Shown: positions 8,768 to 17,400 of the stretch, one piece after another
How positions within the stretch are numbered: position 1 is the first letter of the stretch
Layout: each line of letters begins with the position of its first letter
Assembly (NCBI GenBank): GCA_001023575.1
Contig: CP011489.1
Coordinates: 1,797,001 to 1,861,000 of the forward strand
Direction of reading: 5' to 3'
Length of the DNA: 64,000 nt
From: Actinobacteria bacterium IMCC26256
GTDB lineage: Bacteria > Actinomycetota > Acidimicrobiia > IMCC26256
The notes under the pieces: generated by a model
The model's database searches: none
What the model was told of the DNA's origin: nothing
The model's input: only the letters and a program-made list of their open reading frames with translations
Program-made: the position numbers and the translations under genes

Positions 8768-10914
8768 CAGCCTGGCGTTGTTACCGCTAATACAACTGGA
8801 TGCACCGCACCTGACCCTGCTTCAAGCAGAGCCTCGCCTACGACAGTCATCGTCCAGCGCGAGTCAACGAGGTCATCAATAAGGATCACAGGCCCAGACG
8901 GTACTTCCCCGGCGACCTCGAATGATGTTGCGATATTGGAGTGCTGCTGAGCACTATTCGCACGAGTGCTCTGCGGGGAGGCCTCACGAACCTTCACAAG
9001 CGACGCAACGTAGGGAATCCCAAGACCATCAGCCAAGCGCTGCGCTAGCGAGAGCACAAGGGTTGGTGCACGCAGCGATGGGATATCGGTAACCCACGCA
9101 GGCTTGGGGCTAAGGCGAGCGGCCTTTACGGTCTCCACAAGAGCTGCAACCAGCGCATCGGAGAACTCCCCGGCCTCCTTGCCATCTCTAGTCTCTGAAC
9201 CCCAGCCACCGTCATTCCAGACACCAAGTGCTCGGCCCTGCTCAACGCGCCGATTCTCAGGGATCTTCGAGCCACCTGAATATTTCTTGCGAGGCTCAAA
9301 GGTAAGCGGGCGACCCCTCAAGAAATCGCGCGCACGCCCAACAGTTCCTCTATCAGCATCAACTGAGTATGGGCGCTCAGCACAGCGCGTGCAGCGGCCA
9401 CATGATTGCGACTCAGGATCGTCGAGCAGCCCGCGCAGTATCTGCATAAGACATATATCGGAGCTGATGTACTTAAGCATTGCGTCTTGCTCGATTCGGC
9501 GCGCTGCATTGATCTTGGCTAGTCGCTCCTCGGGGTATGTCCACTTCTTTAGGGTGCGGCGATACTTCATGCCATTGCGCTCGACAACCCCCTCAACCTC
9601 GAGCACCTTCAACATCTGCTGGAGTCTTCCGCGGCGAAGATTGACTCGCTCCTCAATTGCAGGCAGCGAGGTCCAGTCGGCGCGCTTCTCTAACAACTCG
9701 ATAAGCGTCTCGGCCTCCGGGCGCGATGGGAAAGCAGTCTGCATAAACCACTCTTGAATATCACTATCCTCCGAACCACTCAGGAGGATTCCCACAGCGT
9801 TGGGGATTGCACGCCCCGCTCTACCAACCTGCTGGTAATACGAGATCGGCGAGCCTGGAGACTGGTAGTGAATAACGAAACCGAGATCAGGCTTGTCGTA
9901 ACCCATCCCGAGTGCTGAGGTAGCGCAGAGAACCTTGAGGTCGTTGCGAAGCAGGCGATCTTCGAGGCGAGTCTTGGTGTCTGTCGAGAGGTCTGCGGCA
10001 TAGGACTCTGCATCAATCCCCTCATTGCGGAGCCACTCCGCAAGGCGATGGGCGTCGTTGACGGTGAGGCAGTAGACGATGCCGGTGCCCTCAAGCGTTG
10101 GGATTATCTCCGAGAGCCAGGCAAGGCGATGAGCGCGCGATGGCATTGAGATTGCGTCAAGGCGCAGACTCTCACGGTCTAGGGGCCCGCGAATTGTTGT
10201 GATGTTCTCGCCGAGTTGGGCCGTCACATCGTTTACAACGCGGTCGTTAGCGGTTGCAGTTGTTCCAAGTACTGGCACGTTCTTTGGGAGCAACTCAAGC
10301 AGGCGGCCAATGCGTCGGTAGTCGGGGCGGAAGTCGTGCCCCCAGTCGCTGATGCAGTGCACCTCGTCAACAACAAAGAGCCCGGCGCGCGGTGCGAGGT
10401 TCGGCAGGACATCATCGAGGAACTCTTGATTCGCAAAACGCTCTGGTGCAACTAGGAGCGCGTCGATCTTGTCGTCGGCGAGATCCTCTGTAATTTGAAA
10501 CCAGTCGTCGTTATTCGTGGAGTTGATGGTGACGATATTCAAACCGGCAGCGCGCCCTGCAGCTATTTGGTTGCGCATCAATGCGAGTAGCGGAGAGACG
10601 ATGATGGTTGGTCCAGAGCCAGCGTCGCGCAGCATCTTGGTTGCTACAAAATAAACGGCACTCTTTCCCCAACCGGTTCGCTGAACAACGAGCACGCGCT
10701 CACGTCGAAATGCAACCGCTTGAATTGCATCGAGTTGGCCATCGCGAAACTCGTCGTTGGGTCGCCCGGTTAGAGAACGCAGTGCGGCGAGTGCTTGTGC
10801 CGACCATGCCTCTACATCTGTGGCTACCCCATTGCTCATATCTGTAACCATCTCACCTGCTGATGGATTTGCGCTGCCTTTGGTGTTAGTTGTCGTCATA
10901 TCCGTCCCAATCAA
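8767..10914 (-). CDS. recQ: RecQ-type helicase fused to a phosphoribosyltransferase-like domain
   Basis: 715 aa. 3'-5' DNA helicase of superfamily 2: Walker A QRTGWGKSAVYF near residue 82, DEVH box in VVDEVHCISDWGHDFRPDYR near 184, and motif VI YYQQVGRAGRA. A RecQ-type zinc site follows (CLMQ, then CGRCTRCAERP). The last 130 residues carry a PRTase PRPP loop, VILIDDLVDSRWT near residue 678, as in ComF-like proteins. The shape is thus helicase plus PRTase, and with the coupled DprA-like gene it recalls the ComF/DprA competence and repair set. A near-perfect 18-bp palindrome lies 44 nt upstream. No HRDC domain is visible. Confidence 0.85.
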   Translation of the reverse strand: MIGTDMTTTNTKGSANPSAGEMVTDMSNGVATDVEAWSAQALAALRSLTGRPNDEFRDGQLDAIQAVAFRRERVLVVQRTGWGKSAVYFVATKMLRDAGSGPTIIVSPLLALMRNQIAAGRAAGLNIVTINSTNNDDWFQITEDLADDKIDALLVAPERFANQEFLDDVLPNLAPRAGLFVVDEVHCISDWGHDFRPDYRRIGRLLELLPKNVPVLGTTATANDRVVNDVTAQLGENITTIRGPLDRESLRLDAISMPSRAHRLAWLSEIIPTLEGTGIVYCLTVNDAHRLAEWLRNEGIDAESYAADLSTDTKTRLEDRLLRNDLKVLCATSALGMGYDKPDLGFVIHYQSPGSPISYYQQVGRAGRAIPNAVGILLSGSEDSDIQEWFMQTAFPSRPEAETLIELLEKRADWTSLPAIEERVNLRRGRLQQMLKVLEVEGVVERNGMKYRRTLKKWTYPEERLAKINAARRIEQDAMLKYISSDICLMQILRGLLDDPESQSCGRCTRCAERPYSVDADRGTVGRARDFLRGRPLTFEPRKKYSGGSKIPENRRVEQGRALGVWNDGGWGSETRDGKEAGEFSDALVAALVETVKAARLSPKPAWVTDIPSLRAPTLVLSLAQRLADGLGIPYVASLVKVREASPQSTRANSAQQHSNIATSFEVAGEVPSGPVILIDDLVDSRWTMTVVGEALLEAGSGAVHPVVLAVTTPG

Positions 10915-10957
10915 TGCTCGTTGCCTAGCGGCGCTCGATCCGCTGGGCTGGTGTGAG

Positions 10958-10975
10958 CACTCTTCTAGAAGGGTG
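10958..10975. promoter_or_regulatory. Palindrome upstream of the recQ-dprA-like operon
   Basis: CACTCTTCTAGAAGGGTG is an 18-bp inverted repeat with one mismatched pair, centred about 50 nt before the recQ start. It is not the usual actinobacterial LexA box. It may be an operator for the operon; the regulator is unknown. Confidence 0.35.
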
Positions 10976-11003
10976 GGACAAAGTTGAGAGCGGCTTGGTT
11001 ACC

Positions 11004-11396
11004 TCACGCCGCAGGGACTGTTCTGCGCTCCATTGGCGGGATTCCCTCGGTCTTGGTGTTGATACCCCAGCTCCAGATCACCTCGGGGGTGATTCGAAAC
11101 TGCATTCCACCATCGTGCTCCTCGGCGACCATCGTTCCGCGCACTTTGAAGCCTCGTGGCGACCAGGGATCGGTGATCGGCAAGTCGTCGATGATCACAG
11201 ATACACGCGGGTTGCTCAAGACGTTCTTGAAGCGAACAGTCTTCTCGATCGCAAAGCCTCCGGAGACAAGCGTGTCGCCATCGACCCCAAAGGTTGCAAC
11301 CGAGACATCTGTCTGGCCGCTCGGAGAGACGCTGCCGATTCGGATCAACGGTTGAGCCTCTAGATAAGCAATCTCTGCATCTGTAAAAACAGCCAT
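11004..11396 (-). CDS. PPOX-class (F420/FMN) oxidoreductase
   Basis: 130 aa, split-barrel pyridoxamine-phosphate-oxidase-like fold. The order IRIGSVSPSGQTDVSVATFGVDGD, then VRFKNVLSNPRVSVIIDDL and GFKVRGTMV, matches actinobacterial PPOX/F420-dependent family members. These usually act as homodimers that bind F420 or FMN and reduce small molecules. Substrate unknown. No membrane segment. Monocistronic, between recQ and the AlkB-like gene. Confidence 0.8.
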   Translation of the reverse strand: MAVFTDAEIAYLEAQPLIRIGSVSPSGQTDVSVATFGVDGDTLVSGGFAIEKTVRFKNVLSNPRVSVIIDDLPITDPWSPRGFKVRGTMVAEEHDGGMQFRITPEVIWSWGINTKTEGIPPMERRTVPAA

Positions 11397-11466
11397 TTGG
11401 AATCCTTCTTATGACGGGGAGCGCTCGCTGATGAGTAAGTCGAGATGACTCTAGCGGGCAGTTGAT

Positions 11467-12093
11467 CTACTCGCCTGCGATGGGCTTCTGCACCATTCGA
11501 AAGGTCAAGTTTATTCGAGGCTCCAGCACCTTGAGCTGCTTCGGCACTTGGTGAATCCACTCACGCTGACACTCCCCCGACATCACCACAAGATCCCCTG
11601 ATGCCAAGTTTGTCTTGATCGTTTCCTTTGTCTCCCTATTACGTAGGTCAAACCTGCGCGTCGCCCCAAGGCTTAAGGATGCAATAACCGGATCAGCTCC
11701 AAACTCGAACTCATCATCTGCATGCCAACCGTTTGAGTCTGCGCCTGTGCGGTAGAGATTCAAGAGAACGCTGTTGAACTGCGCTCCTGCAATCACTTCA
11801 ACGCGCTTCTTGAGCTCGAGCAGCAACGGCGTAAAAGAGTGGGCCTCAAGGGTCAGACCCGCGTATCGATATGCAATAGGGGGCGATGCGAACCATGCGA
11901 CTAAACGTGGCTGAGCAACACTCCTGCCAAAGACAACTACATCGCGCTGCTCCCATGGGGTGTGAGCAAGGAGACTCTCGAATGCATCGCGGGTTTGGCT
12001 TGGCTCGAGGATTGCGTGGTGCAGAACAGCGGAACTAGCCCGAGAGAGCAACTCCCGCGGTTCTTCCGAGGCAAACATGTCGGGCGTATCCAT
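11467..12093 (-). CDS. alkB: AlkB-like 2-oxoglutarate/Fe(II) dioxygenase
   Basis: Oxidative demethylase predicted to repair alkylated bases in DNA or RNA. It resembles the ALKBH2/3 group: the Fe ligands are in WHADDE (HxD) and a distal His in WIHQVPK, and the 2OG-binding arginines lie in EPRINLTFRMV. The nucleotide-recognition part includes LLNLYRTGADSNGW. The frame opens at a TTG (12102), but the ATG at 12093 (MDTPDMF) is preferred. Next to the RecQ fusion it gives this part of the window a DNA-repair character. Confidence 0.88.
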   Translation of the reverse strand: MDTPDMFASEEPRELLSRASSAVLHHAILEPSQTRDAFESLLAHTPWEQRDVVVFGRSVAQPRLVAWFASPPIAYRYAGLTLEAHSFTPLLLELKKRVEVIAGAQFNSVLLNLYRTGADSNGWHADDEFEFGADPVIASLSLGATRRFDLRNRETKETIKTNLASGDLVVMSGECQREWIHQVPKQLKVLEPRINLTFRMVQKPIAGE

Positions 12094-12309
12094 AACCAAC
12101 AAATTACGCGCAGTACGTTGGTTTATGGAGGTATCAGCTACCGAGCAACAAAAGCAGTTCTATCTTGCGAGCAAACTTGGGTCTAGCGACGCGGGCCGTA
12201 TCTCCCTATTCGCTATGGACGACGCGATGACGGCCATCGCTATAAATGCTCCACATGCGAGAACTCCGAAATAGAACCCTAAAGAAAGGCCACGGTGGTC
12301 GTCTGAAAA

Positions 12310-13140
12310 TTATTGGATTGTAAGGAGCCCAAAGTAGGTAGCGCCGGCTATCGCTACCGAAGCAGCAGCCCTTCCGCCCAGCATGCATCCGATTGCTAGG
12401 GAGATAGGGATCGCGACGGCGAGTCCTGTCCAGAGAATCTGAATCCACATCGGGGGGCCATCAAAGTAAATTAGATCAAACGACCAGAAATGATTCCCGT
12501 ATGCCCAGAGGACCACATTGAGAGCGCTAAACGCTCCGGCTAGAGATGCAACAATCACCAATTCAGCACTTGGCAGCGAGACCTTGGGCTTACCCTGAAT
12601 CACCGCTACAGATACACAACCGAGTGCACCTACAGCAAGCGCAGTCGCTATCAAATTTAAGCTCATTGGTCCCGTTAAGTAACGCGTAGAGGAATGCTCA
12701 ATAAGATTTATACCTAAGTCAAATACAGTTGTATAAAGCAACACCGATGTGCCGACTAAAAATCCAGTCCCGATTAGAGGTGTTCCTCGGCGCGCTAGCA
12801 GCATCCCTGCAGTGACCAGCAGCGGAATGCAGTACCACCAGTCAAGATTCTTGAGATACCAAGCGAATTCTTCGCCGTGTCGGTAGACCAAACGGTCGCC
12901 CACCCCAACCAACCAAAATGCAGCCGACGCGAATGCGAGCCAACAAGCAAAAGTGGCTAATCGAACCGCCAATGGATTCGCTTGTGGATTGGCTTGAGAT
13001 TCGACGGCGCTCGTAGCTCCGTATCCGAAACTTGGCTGCGCTCCTCCTTGCGGCCTATCTGCAGCCGCTAGTGAAGCCCCGCAAGAGACGCAGAACGCAT
13101 TGCCCTCTTGTCGGAGCGCACCGCACTGCTCGCAGTACAT
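12310..13140 (-). CDS. Zinc-ribbon multi-pass membrane protein
   Basis: 276 aa. The N-terminus has a zinc ribbon, CEQCG then CVSCG (residues 3-22), followed by a Pro/Gly-rich linker and seven or so hydrophobic segments from about residue 55. Function unknown; the ribbon would face the cytosol. The start overlaps the stop of the gene upstream (TGATG), so both are expressed together. The codon usage is more AT-rich than in the flanking core genes, which suggests acquisition with the island. Confidence 0.7.
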   Translation of the reverse strand: MYCEQCGALRQEGNAFCVSCGASLAAADRPQGGAQPSFGYGATSAVESQANPQANPLAVRLATFACWLAFASAAFWLVGVGDRLVYRHGEEFAWYLKNLDWWYCIPLLVTAGMLLARRGTPLIGTGFLVGTSVLLYTTVFDLGINLIEHSSTRYLTGPMSLNLIATALAVGALGCVSVAVIQGKPKVSLPSAELVIVASLAGAFSALNVVLWAYGNHFWSFDLIYFDGPPMWIQILWTGLAVAIPISLAIGCMLGGRAAASVAIAGATYFGLLTIQ

Positions 13141-13568
13141 CAGTAGTTACTTCCGGAGGCGGAGATAAGCGCAATTATCACCACAGCGACGTAGATCCCA
13201 ACAAATCCGGCGCCGATCCAGCCAATGATTATTCCTGCCTTGGCGAGGCCGGCCCCGCCTTCGCCGCTAATCGCAATCTCTTTCTTCGCCATGTTTCCAA
13301 ACACGATCGCCAATATTGAACCTAAACCGCATAGGCCTAGAAGTGAAAGAACAAGTGACGCAATCGCGTATCCATTCGTCTTAGCCGGAGCTACTTGCAC
13401 ATACTGAATCTGTTGGCCAGTGGGTGGCCCTACAGGATTAGGGAATGGCGGAGCTCCTGGAGGAGGCGGTGTCCCGCCCTGCTGGGCTACGCGCGGCTTT
13501 CCACAAGACCCGCAAAAATTTGAATCGCTGCCGACCGCTGAACCACATGCGCCGCAATACCAACTCAT
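13140..13568 (-). CDS. Zinc-ribbon DUF4190-like membrane protein
   Basis: 142 aa. The N-terminal ribbon has CGACG then CGSCG (residues 5-23), followed by a proline-rich linker (about 30-50). Two hydrophobic helices (YAIASLVLSLLGLCGLGSILAIVFG and IIIGWIGAGFVGIYVAVVIIALI, about 67-135) flank a polar turn containing KKEI, the usual DUF4190 layout. Function unknown. First gene of a two-gene operon with the larger zinc-ribbon membrane protein. Confidence 0.75.
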   Translation of the reverse strand: MSWYCGACGSAVGSDSNFCGSCGKPRVAQQGGTPPPPGAPPFPNPVGPPTGQQIQYVQVAPAKTNGYAIASLVLSLLGLCGLGSILAIVFGNMAKKEIAISGEGGAGLAKAGIIIGWIGAGFVGIYVAVVIIALISASGSNY

Positions 13569-13616
13569 TAGAACCTGCCCTCCCCAACCCGCCGCTCAAA
13601 ACAACGGGAGCAATAA

Positions 13617-13636
13617 TTCGATAGTCATCTATCGAA
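13617..13636. promoter_or_regulatory. Perfect 8-bp inverted repeat upstream of the zinc-ribbon operon
   Basis: TTCGATAG and CTATCGAA are separated by four bases. The element is 49 nt upstream of the operon start at 13568, a normal place for an operator; a leader-RNA hairpin is equally possible. Confidence 0.45.
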
Positions 13637-13670
13637 GTCGGCCCAAGAGTAGCGCCTAGCCACGCTGCCC

Positions 13671-13734
13671 GCTGTGAAGGCGTGCCCCCGTCTGAACTAC
13701 AGGAATCACGCCGAGTGCCTACAGAAGTGCCTAG
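13671..13734. repeat. Island intergenic repeat, copy 1
   Basis: 64-nt sequence about 70 percent identical to 18515-18579. Best conserved are AGGAATCA (13701-13708) and a 17-mer starting CCTACAGAAG (13718-13734, one mismatch to the other copy). The ends pair as CTG (13672-13674) with CAG (13722-13724) and AGGC (13678-13681) with GCCT (13717-13720), leaving a structured interior. Confidence 0.5.
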
Positions 13735-13870
13735 CGGAATTCCTCTGGCGAAAGTTGGGGGCAGTTCGGCTCTGGGGCAACCGCTCGCCTGATGTTCCAC
13801 TTAGCTGTAAGCGAGAGATGCCTTGCTATTTCTTAGGGCAGCTAAAGCCGAATTACTCAAGTCGGGCGAT

Positions 13871-14428
13871 TTAAATCCCCATTTTGGTCTTCGTGCGCTG
13901 CGGAATACGCGAGTAGAGGGTGTTGTAATTCGCATAAAGCTTGTTGTAATTCTCCAGCAGCTCTGCGTACTTCCCTTGTTCCTCTTTTACCGACACTGCT
14001 GTCTTGGCCAAATCATCAAAGCGTTCGGTGAGTTTTTTAGTTTCATCCATCATGCTCTTTTGATTAGAGGCATTCTTCACATCCATTTGCTGCATGCGAT
14101 CACCAATTGAGGTTTCGAGTTTCTTGGGCAGCGACTCAACGGATGTTCGCAGGGCAGAAAGATCCGTCCCTTCGAGGAATTTCTGGGCCGCTTCAAGTGC
14201 TCCGACAGAAGCCCTCCGCACCGCAGCAATCTCTTCGACTACCGCTCTGAGTGAAGCCACGGATTCGCCCAGCGATCCAGCAGCAGATTCGAGGGAGCCT
14301 CGAGCGCCTGCGGCACCTTCTTCGCTCAGCGCAATCGACTTGAGTTTCTCCCGCACGGTCTCTAAAAGTGTCTCTGACTCGCGGAACTGACTTATCACAC
14401 TCGTAATTTCTATTGCACCATCAGCCAT
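13871..14428 (-). CDS. Coiled-coil protein, partner of the nuclease-helicase
   Basis: 185 aa, almost wholly helical by composition, with heptad-like Leu/Ala spacing (SESAAGSLGESVASLRAVVEEI, then TKKLTERFDDLAKTAVSVKEEQ) and a Tyr/Asn-rich stretch near the C-terminus. No catalytic motif, membrane segment or signal peptide. The start overlaps the helicase stop (TAATG at 14428), so stoichiometric co-expression with the large helicase is likely. It may oligomerise or regulate that enzyme. No family recognised. Confidence 0.7.
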   Translation of the reverse strand: MADGAIEITSVISQFRESETLLETVREKLKSIALSEEGAAGARGSLESAAGSLGESVASLRAVVEEIAAVRRASVGALEAAQKFLEGTDLSALRTSVESLPKKLETSIGDRMQQMDVKNASNQKSMMDETKKLTERFDDLAKTAVSVKEEQGKYAELLENYNKLYANYNTLYSRIPQRTKTKMGI

Positions 14429-17400
14429 TAGATATACCTTTCAAATAGGAGACTTTCAATGTCCTCGAGATTCTGAAGCTCGAATTTAATTTTAGAATTG
14501 AGCAAGATTGCAGCCACGTCTGCCCGCTCGGCTGCCTCTGCGCCAGCAAGAGCAATGTACTCATCTATTTCTTTGTGAGTGAGTATTGAGTTCAACGCGG
14601 CAAGCACTCCTGTAAAAGCATGCGGACTGCGAACGGCAGAGGTCTTGAGTAACCAGTCATGTATCTCAACTAACGCATCGCCTGCTATCCCATAGAGCGA
14701 AGCTGATACACAGGCGCTCAAGATATTTGAAACACTCTCCTGAAGATCACCCTCGGGATCAACGAGCTCTGACCATGCCCGTGCGATCAAGAGGCCTGGG
14801 TGATCGGGGTACGAAGCAAGGAGGCGGGCTGATGCACCCCGCCACTCGCCTGCGTCGGCGACTGATTGCATTTCGAGTATTGCTGCAGCCCACGCGTTCC
14901 AGTCGAAGTGAGCCTGCTCCGCAAGTGTTTCCAGGACTGGGACGATGTCGCCCTCTTGAAGGTAATCGAGGACACGCCTGCGGATGCTCTCATCTCCCGT
15001 GTACTCCTTGACGACCAACCACATCTCGCGTAGGGAGCGTCGGCGCGACTTCTCAATCGTGTCGTAAACAAACTCAATTAATATGCGGCCACAGATATCA
15101 ATAGCCGGGGCCAGTTTCTCAAACTCGTGTGTATCAAGCTGCGCACGAATTGCATCAAGACGACCGGGCTGACTTCTCTCAACAAACTGAAGAAGCGAAT
15201 CACGCACGTTCAAGGGGGTGCAGGCCTGTGTAGTGATACTGAACTTCTTCCCACCCCATGACTTGGTGTAGTCCTCGATCACGCCGAGTAAAATAAGCCT
15301 GTGAATCGCACGTTCACGCGTACCAGCCTCGTCCCTACCGGCATTATTAAATGGAAGATCAACCTCCATTTTCGCCTTGGTTGGATCAAGAAGTCGTATG
15401 ACATTTGACAGAGTCTCGGCCTCAGGGTCGACTCCAGGAAAGGAGTTAAAATGAAAATACAAAGCTGAGGTTATGTCGTCTCGCTGCGCCCAACTTCCGA
15501 TCTCGTCGCAACGACTTCGCGCTTGCTCCAAAGTTAGGTCATCGCTTAGGAGAGCCCTGTCACGGGCCTCGTCAAACTCGGAGTAGACCAAAACGCATTG
15601 TGCAGTCTTGCCGTCTCTACCGGCACGCCCAACTTCTTGATAATAAGCCTCAATTGAACCAGGCATTCCATAATGGATCACCCATCGAATATTTGGTTTA
15701 TCGATACCCATTCCGAACGCGCTGGTCGAGACCAAGATCGGCGTTTTATTTGCCTTAAAATCTCGAGAATGTTCAGCCTTTAGGTCAGCCCAAGTATTCG
15801 GGTCAACTTTCTTAGGCGCGCTCCCCGAGTAAACGCCGACTCGCGCCCCAGTCACCCGAGATGCCAGAGCCGCAACATCTATAACACCTTTTTTACCGTT
15901 TACTACTCTGCAAAAAATCAAACCTGAGTTGGTTTTCTCGCCCCTTGGCTTATAGAAGTTCGCAGGCGTAGCTCCAAAGTCTGCAGGCAGTGCGGCCAGC
16001 GCTCCCTCTAATGTGGCCTCAGCTGACTTGGGCGTTGATGAATCAATCCGGAATTTAAGTTCCTTCCGGTCAAAGGAGCGAGGCCTCACAACGGTGCCGA
16101 ATTTTTCTGTGATCGATAGTTGAAAAAGGACGTCCCGCAGCACCGCTCTCGACGCTGTCCCAGTAAGAGCGAGAAGTGGCGGTCGCCCAGAGTGCGCGTC
16201 CTTCACGCAAGTCCTTGCGATTGTTGAACCAAGATTTAGGTATGCGGTGCGGAAATCATGCCCCCACTCAGAGACACAGTGCGCCTCGTCAATGACGGCA
16301 AGGTTTATCAATGCCAGAGCGCTTAGTCTCTGCAATGCGCTTCGAAATTTATCGTCCTGCAGCCTCTCGGGAGAGACGAGCATAAATAGCGCGTCTGCAT
16401 TCTCGACAGAGTCCAACACCGCAGCTGCTCCGAAACGCTCTACTGCGTCGCCAGTAACCCACGCAATTCTGTCTATGCCCTGCCGCTGAAGGCCTTGGAC
16501 CTGATCTTCTATTAAAGCTATTAGTGGATCAATTACAAGGGTGCGCCCAGGCATGCATAGGCCCGCCAGTTGATAGATGATGCTCTTTCCTGCGCCTGTA
16601 GGGAGGAGAACAACGCAGTCGCCTCCCCCAAGAATCTCTAAGATGCCCTCGCTCTGACCTTCTCTAAAATCTGCTTTAGCAAATATATGACGGAGCAAAG
16701 TCTTTAGAGCGCTGGTGGTTGCCTCGCGGTCTGTCTGCACTGAAATCCGATTGCCGGCCCGCCCCTGAGGGTCTCGGACTTTTATCGGCAATAAGGTGCT
16801 ACGAATCACTATCTGCGGGATGTACCCATCGCGCTTCGGTAGAGCACTTGCTGGAGTCTTCTCGCCCTCAAGGTGGAGCACCACATCTACCGCGTTAGTT
16901 ACGGCTTCGCTAGAAACTCCGTACACCCCATCATTAAGGTCATACGCGACTGACACTTGTCCAACAAACTCAATTCTCGCCGGAGCGAGGCTCCGATCTC
17001 CCCATAGAGCAGCTGCGGCTGCCAAGATATTCAAGTAGGGAGCTACGAGTTCAGTGGGGAGAGCGGTGCGACACCGAACCTCAACTACCCATCTGTCGCC
17101 GGCGAGGAAACCACGTCGAATCGCCTCAAGTAAGCCGATCGCCAATCTGGGAATCTCAGCTGCTGTCTGAAGAAGGTCAATTTGAATACTCTCAGCATGC
17201 GGGATATCCACATCACAGTGTTGACGTATCGCTTCGAGCCCTTCCCCTTGGGTTGTTAACTCGCGAGTCGCAACGCGAAACACGGGGATGCCTACATCAG
17301 CAAGAGATTGGTCTCGCTCATCATCAACATGACCGGCATCCTGATGCTGAGCGCCATCTAACTCAATGACAAACGGCGCAATCCACGGAGCCGAAACAAG

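Larger units (their letters stand above)
13569..13870. other. Intergenic region with a hairpin and a repeat
   Basis: 302 nt without a convincing gene between the zinc-ribbon operon and the coiled-coil gene. It holds the 20-nt hairpin at 13617-13636 and repeat copy 1 at 13671-13734. An open frame on the minus strand here (to 13800) looks random in composition. Confidence 0.6.

Noticed and set aside
10915-11003. LexA (SOS) box upstream of recQ
   Set aside because: The palindrome there does not match the actinobacterial consensus of GAAC-N4-GTTC type.
13438-13800. 120-aa minus-strand open frame before the zinc-ribbon operon
   Set aside because: It runs into the zinc-ribbon gene in another frame, has no recognisable domain, and overlaps the hairpin and repeat.
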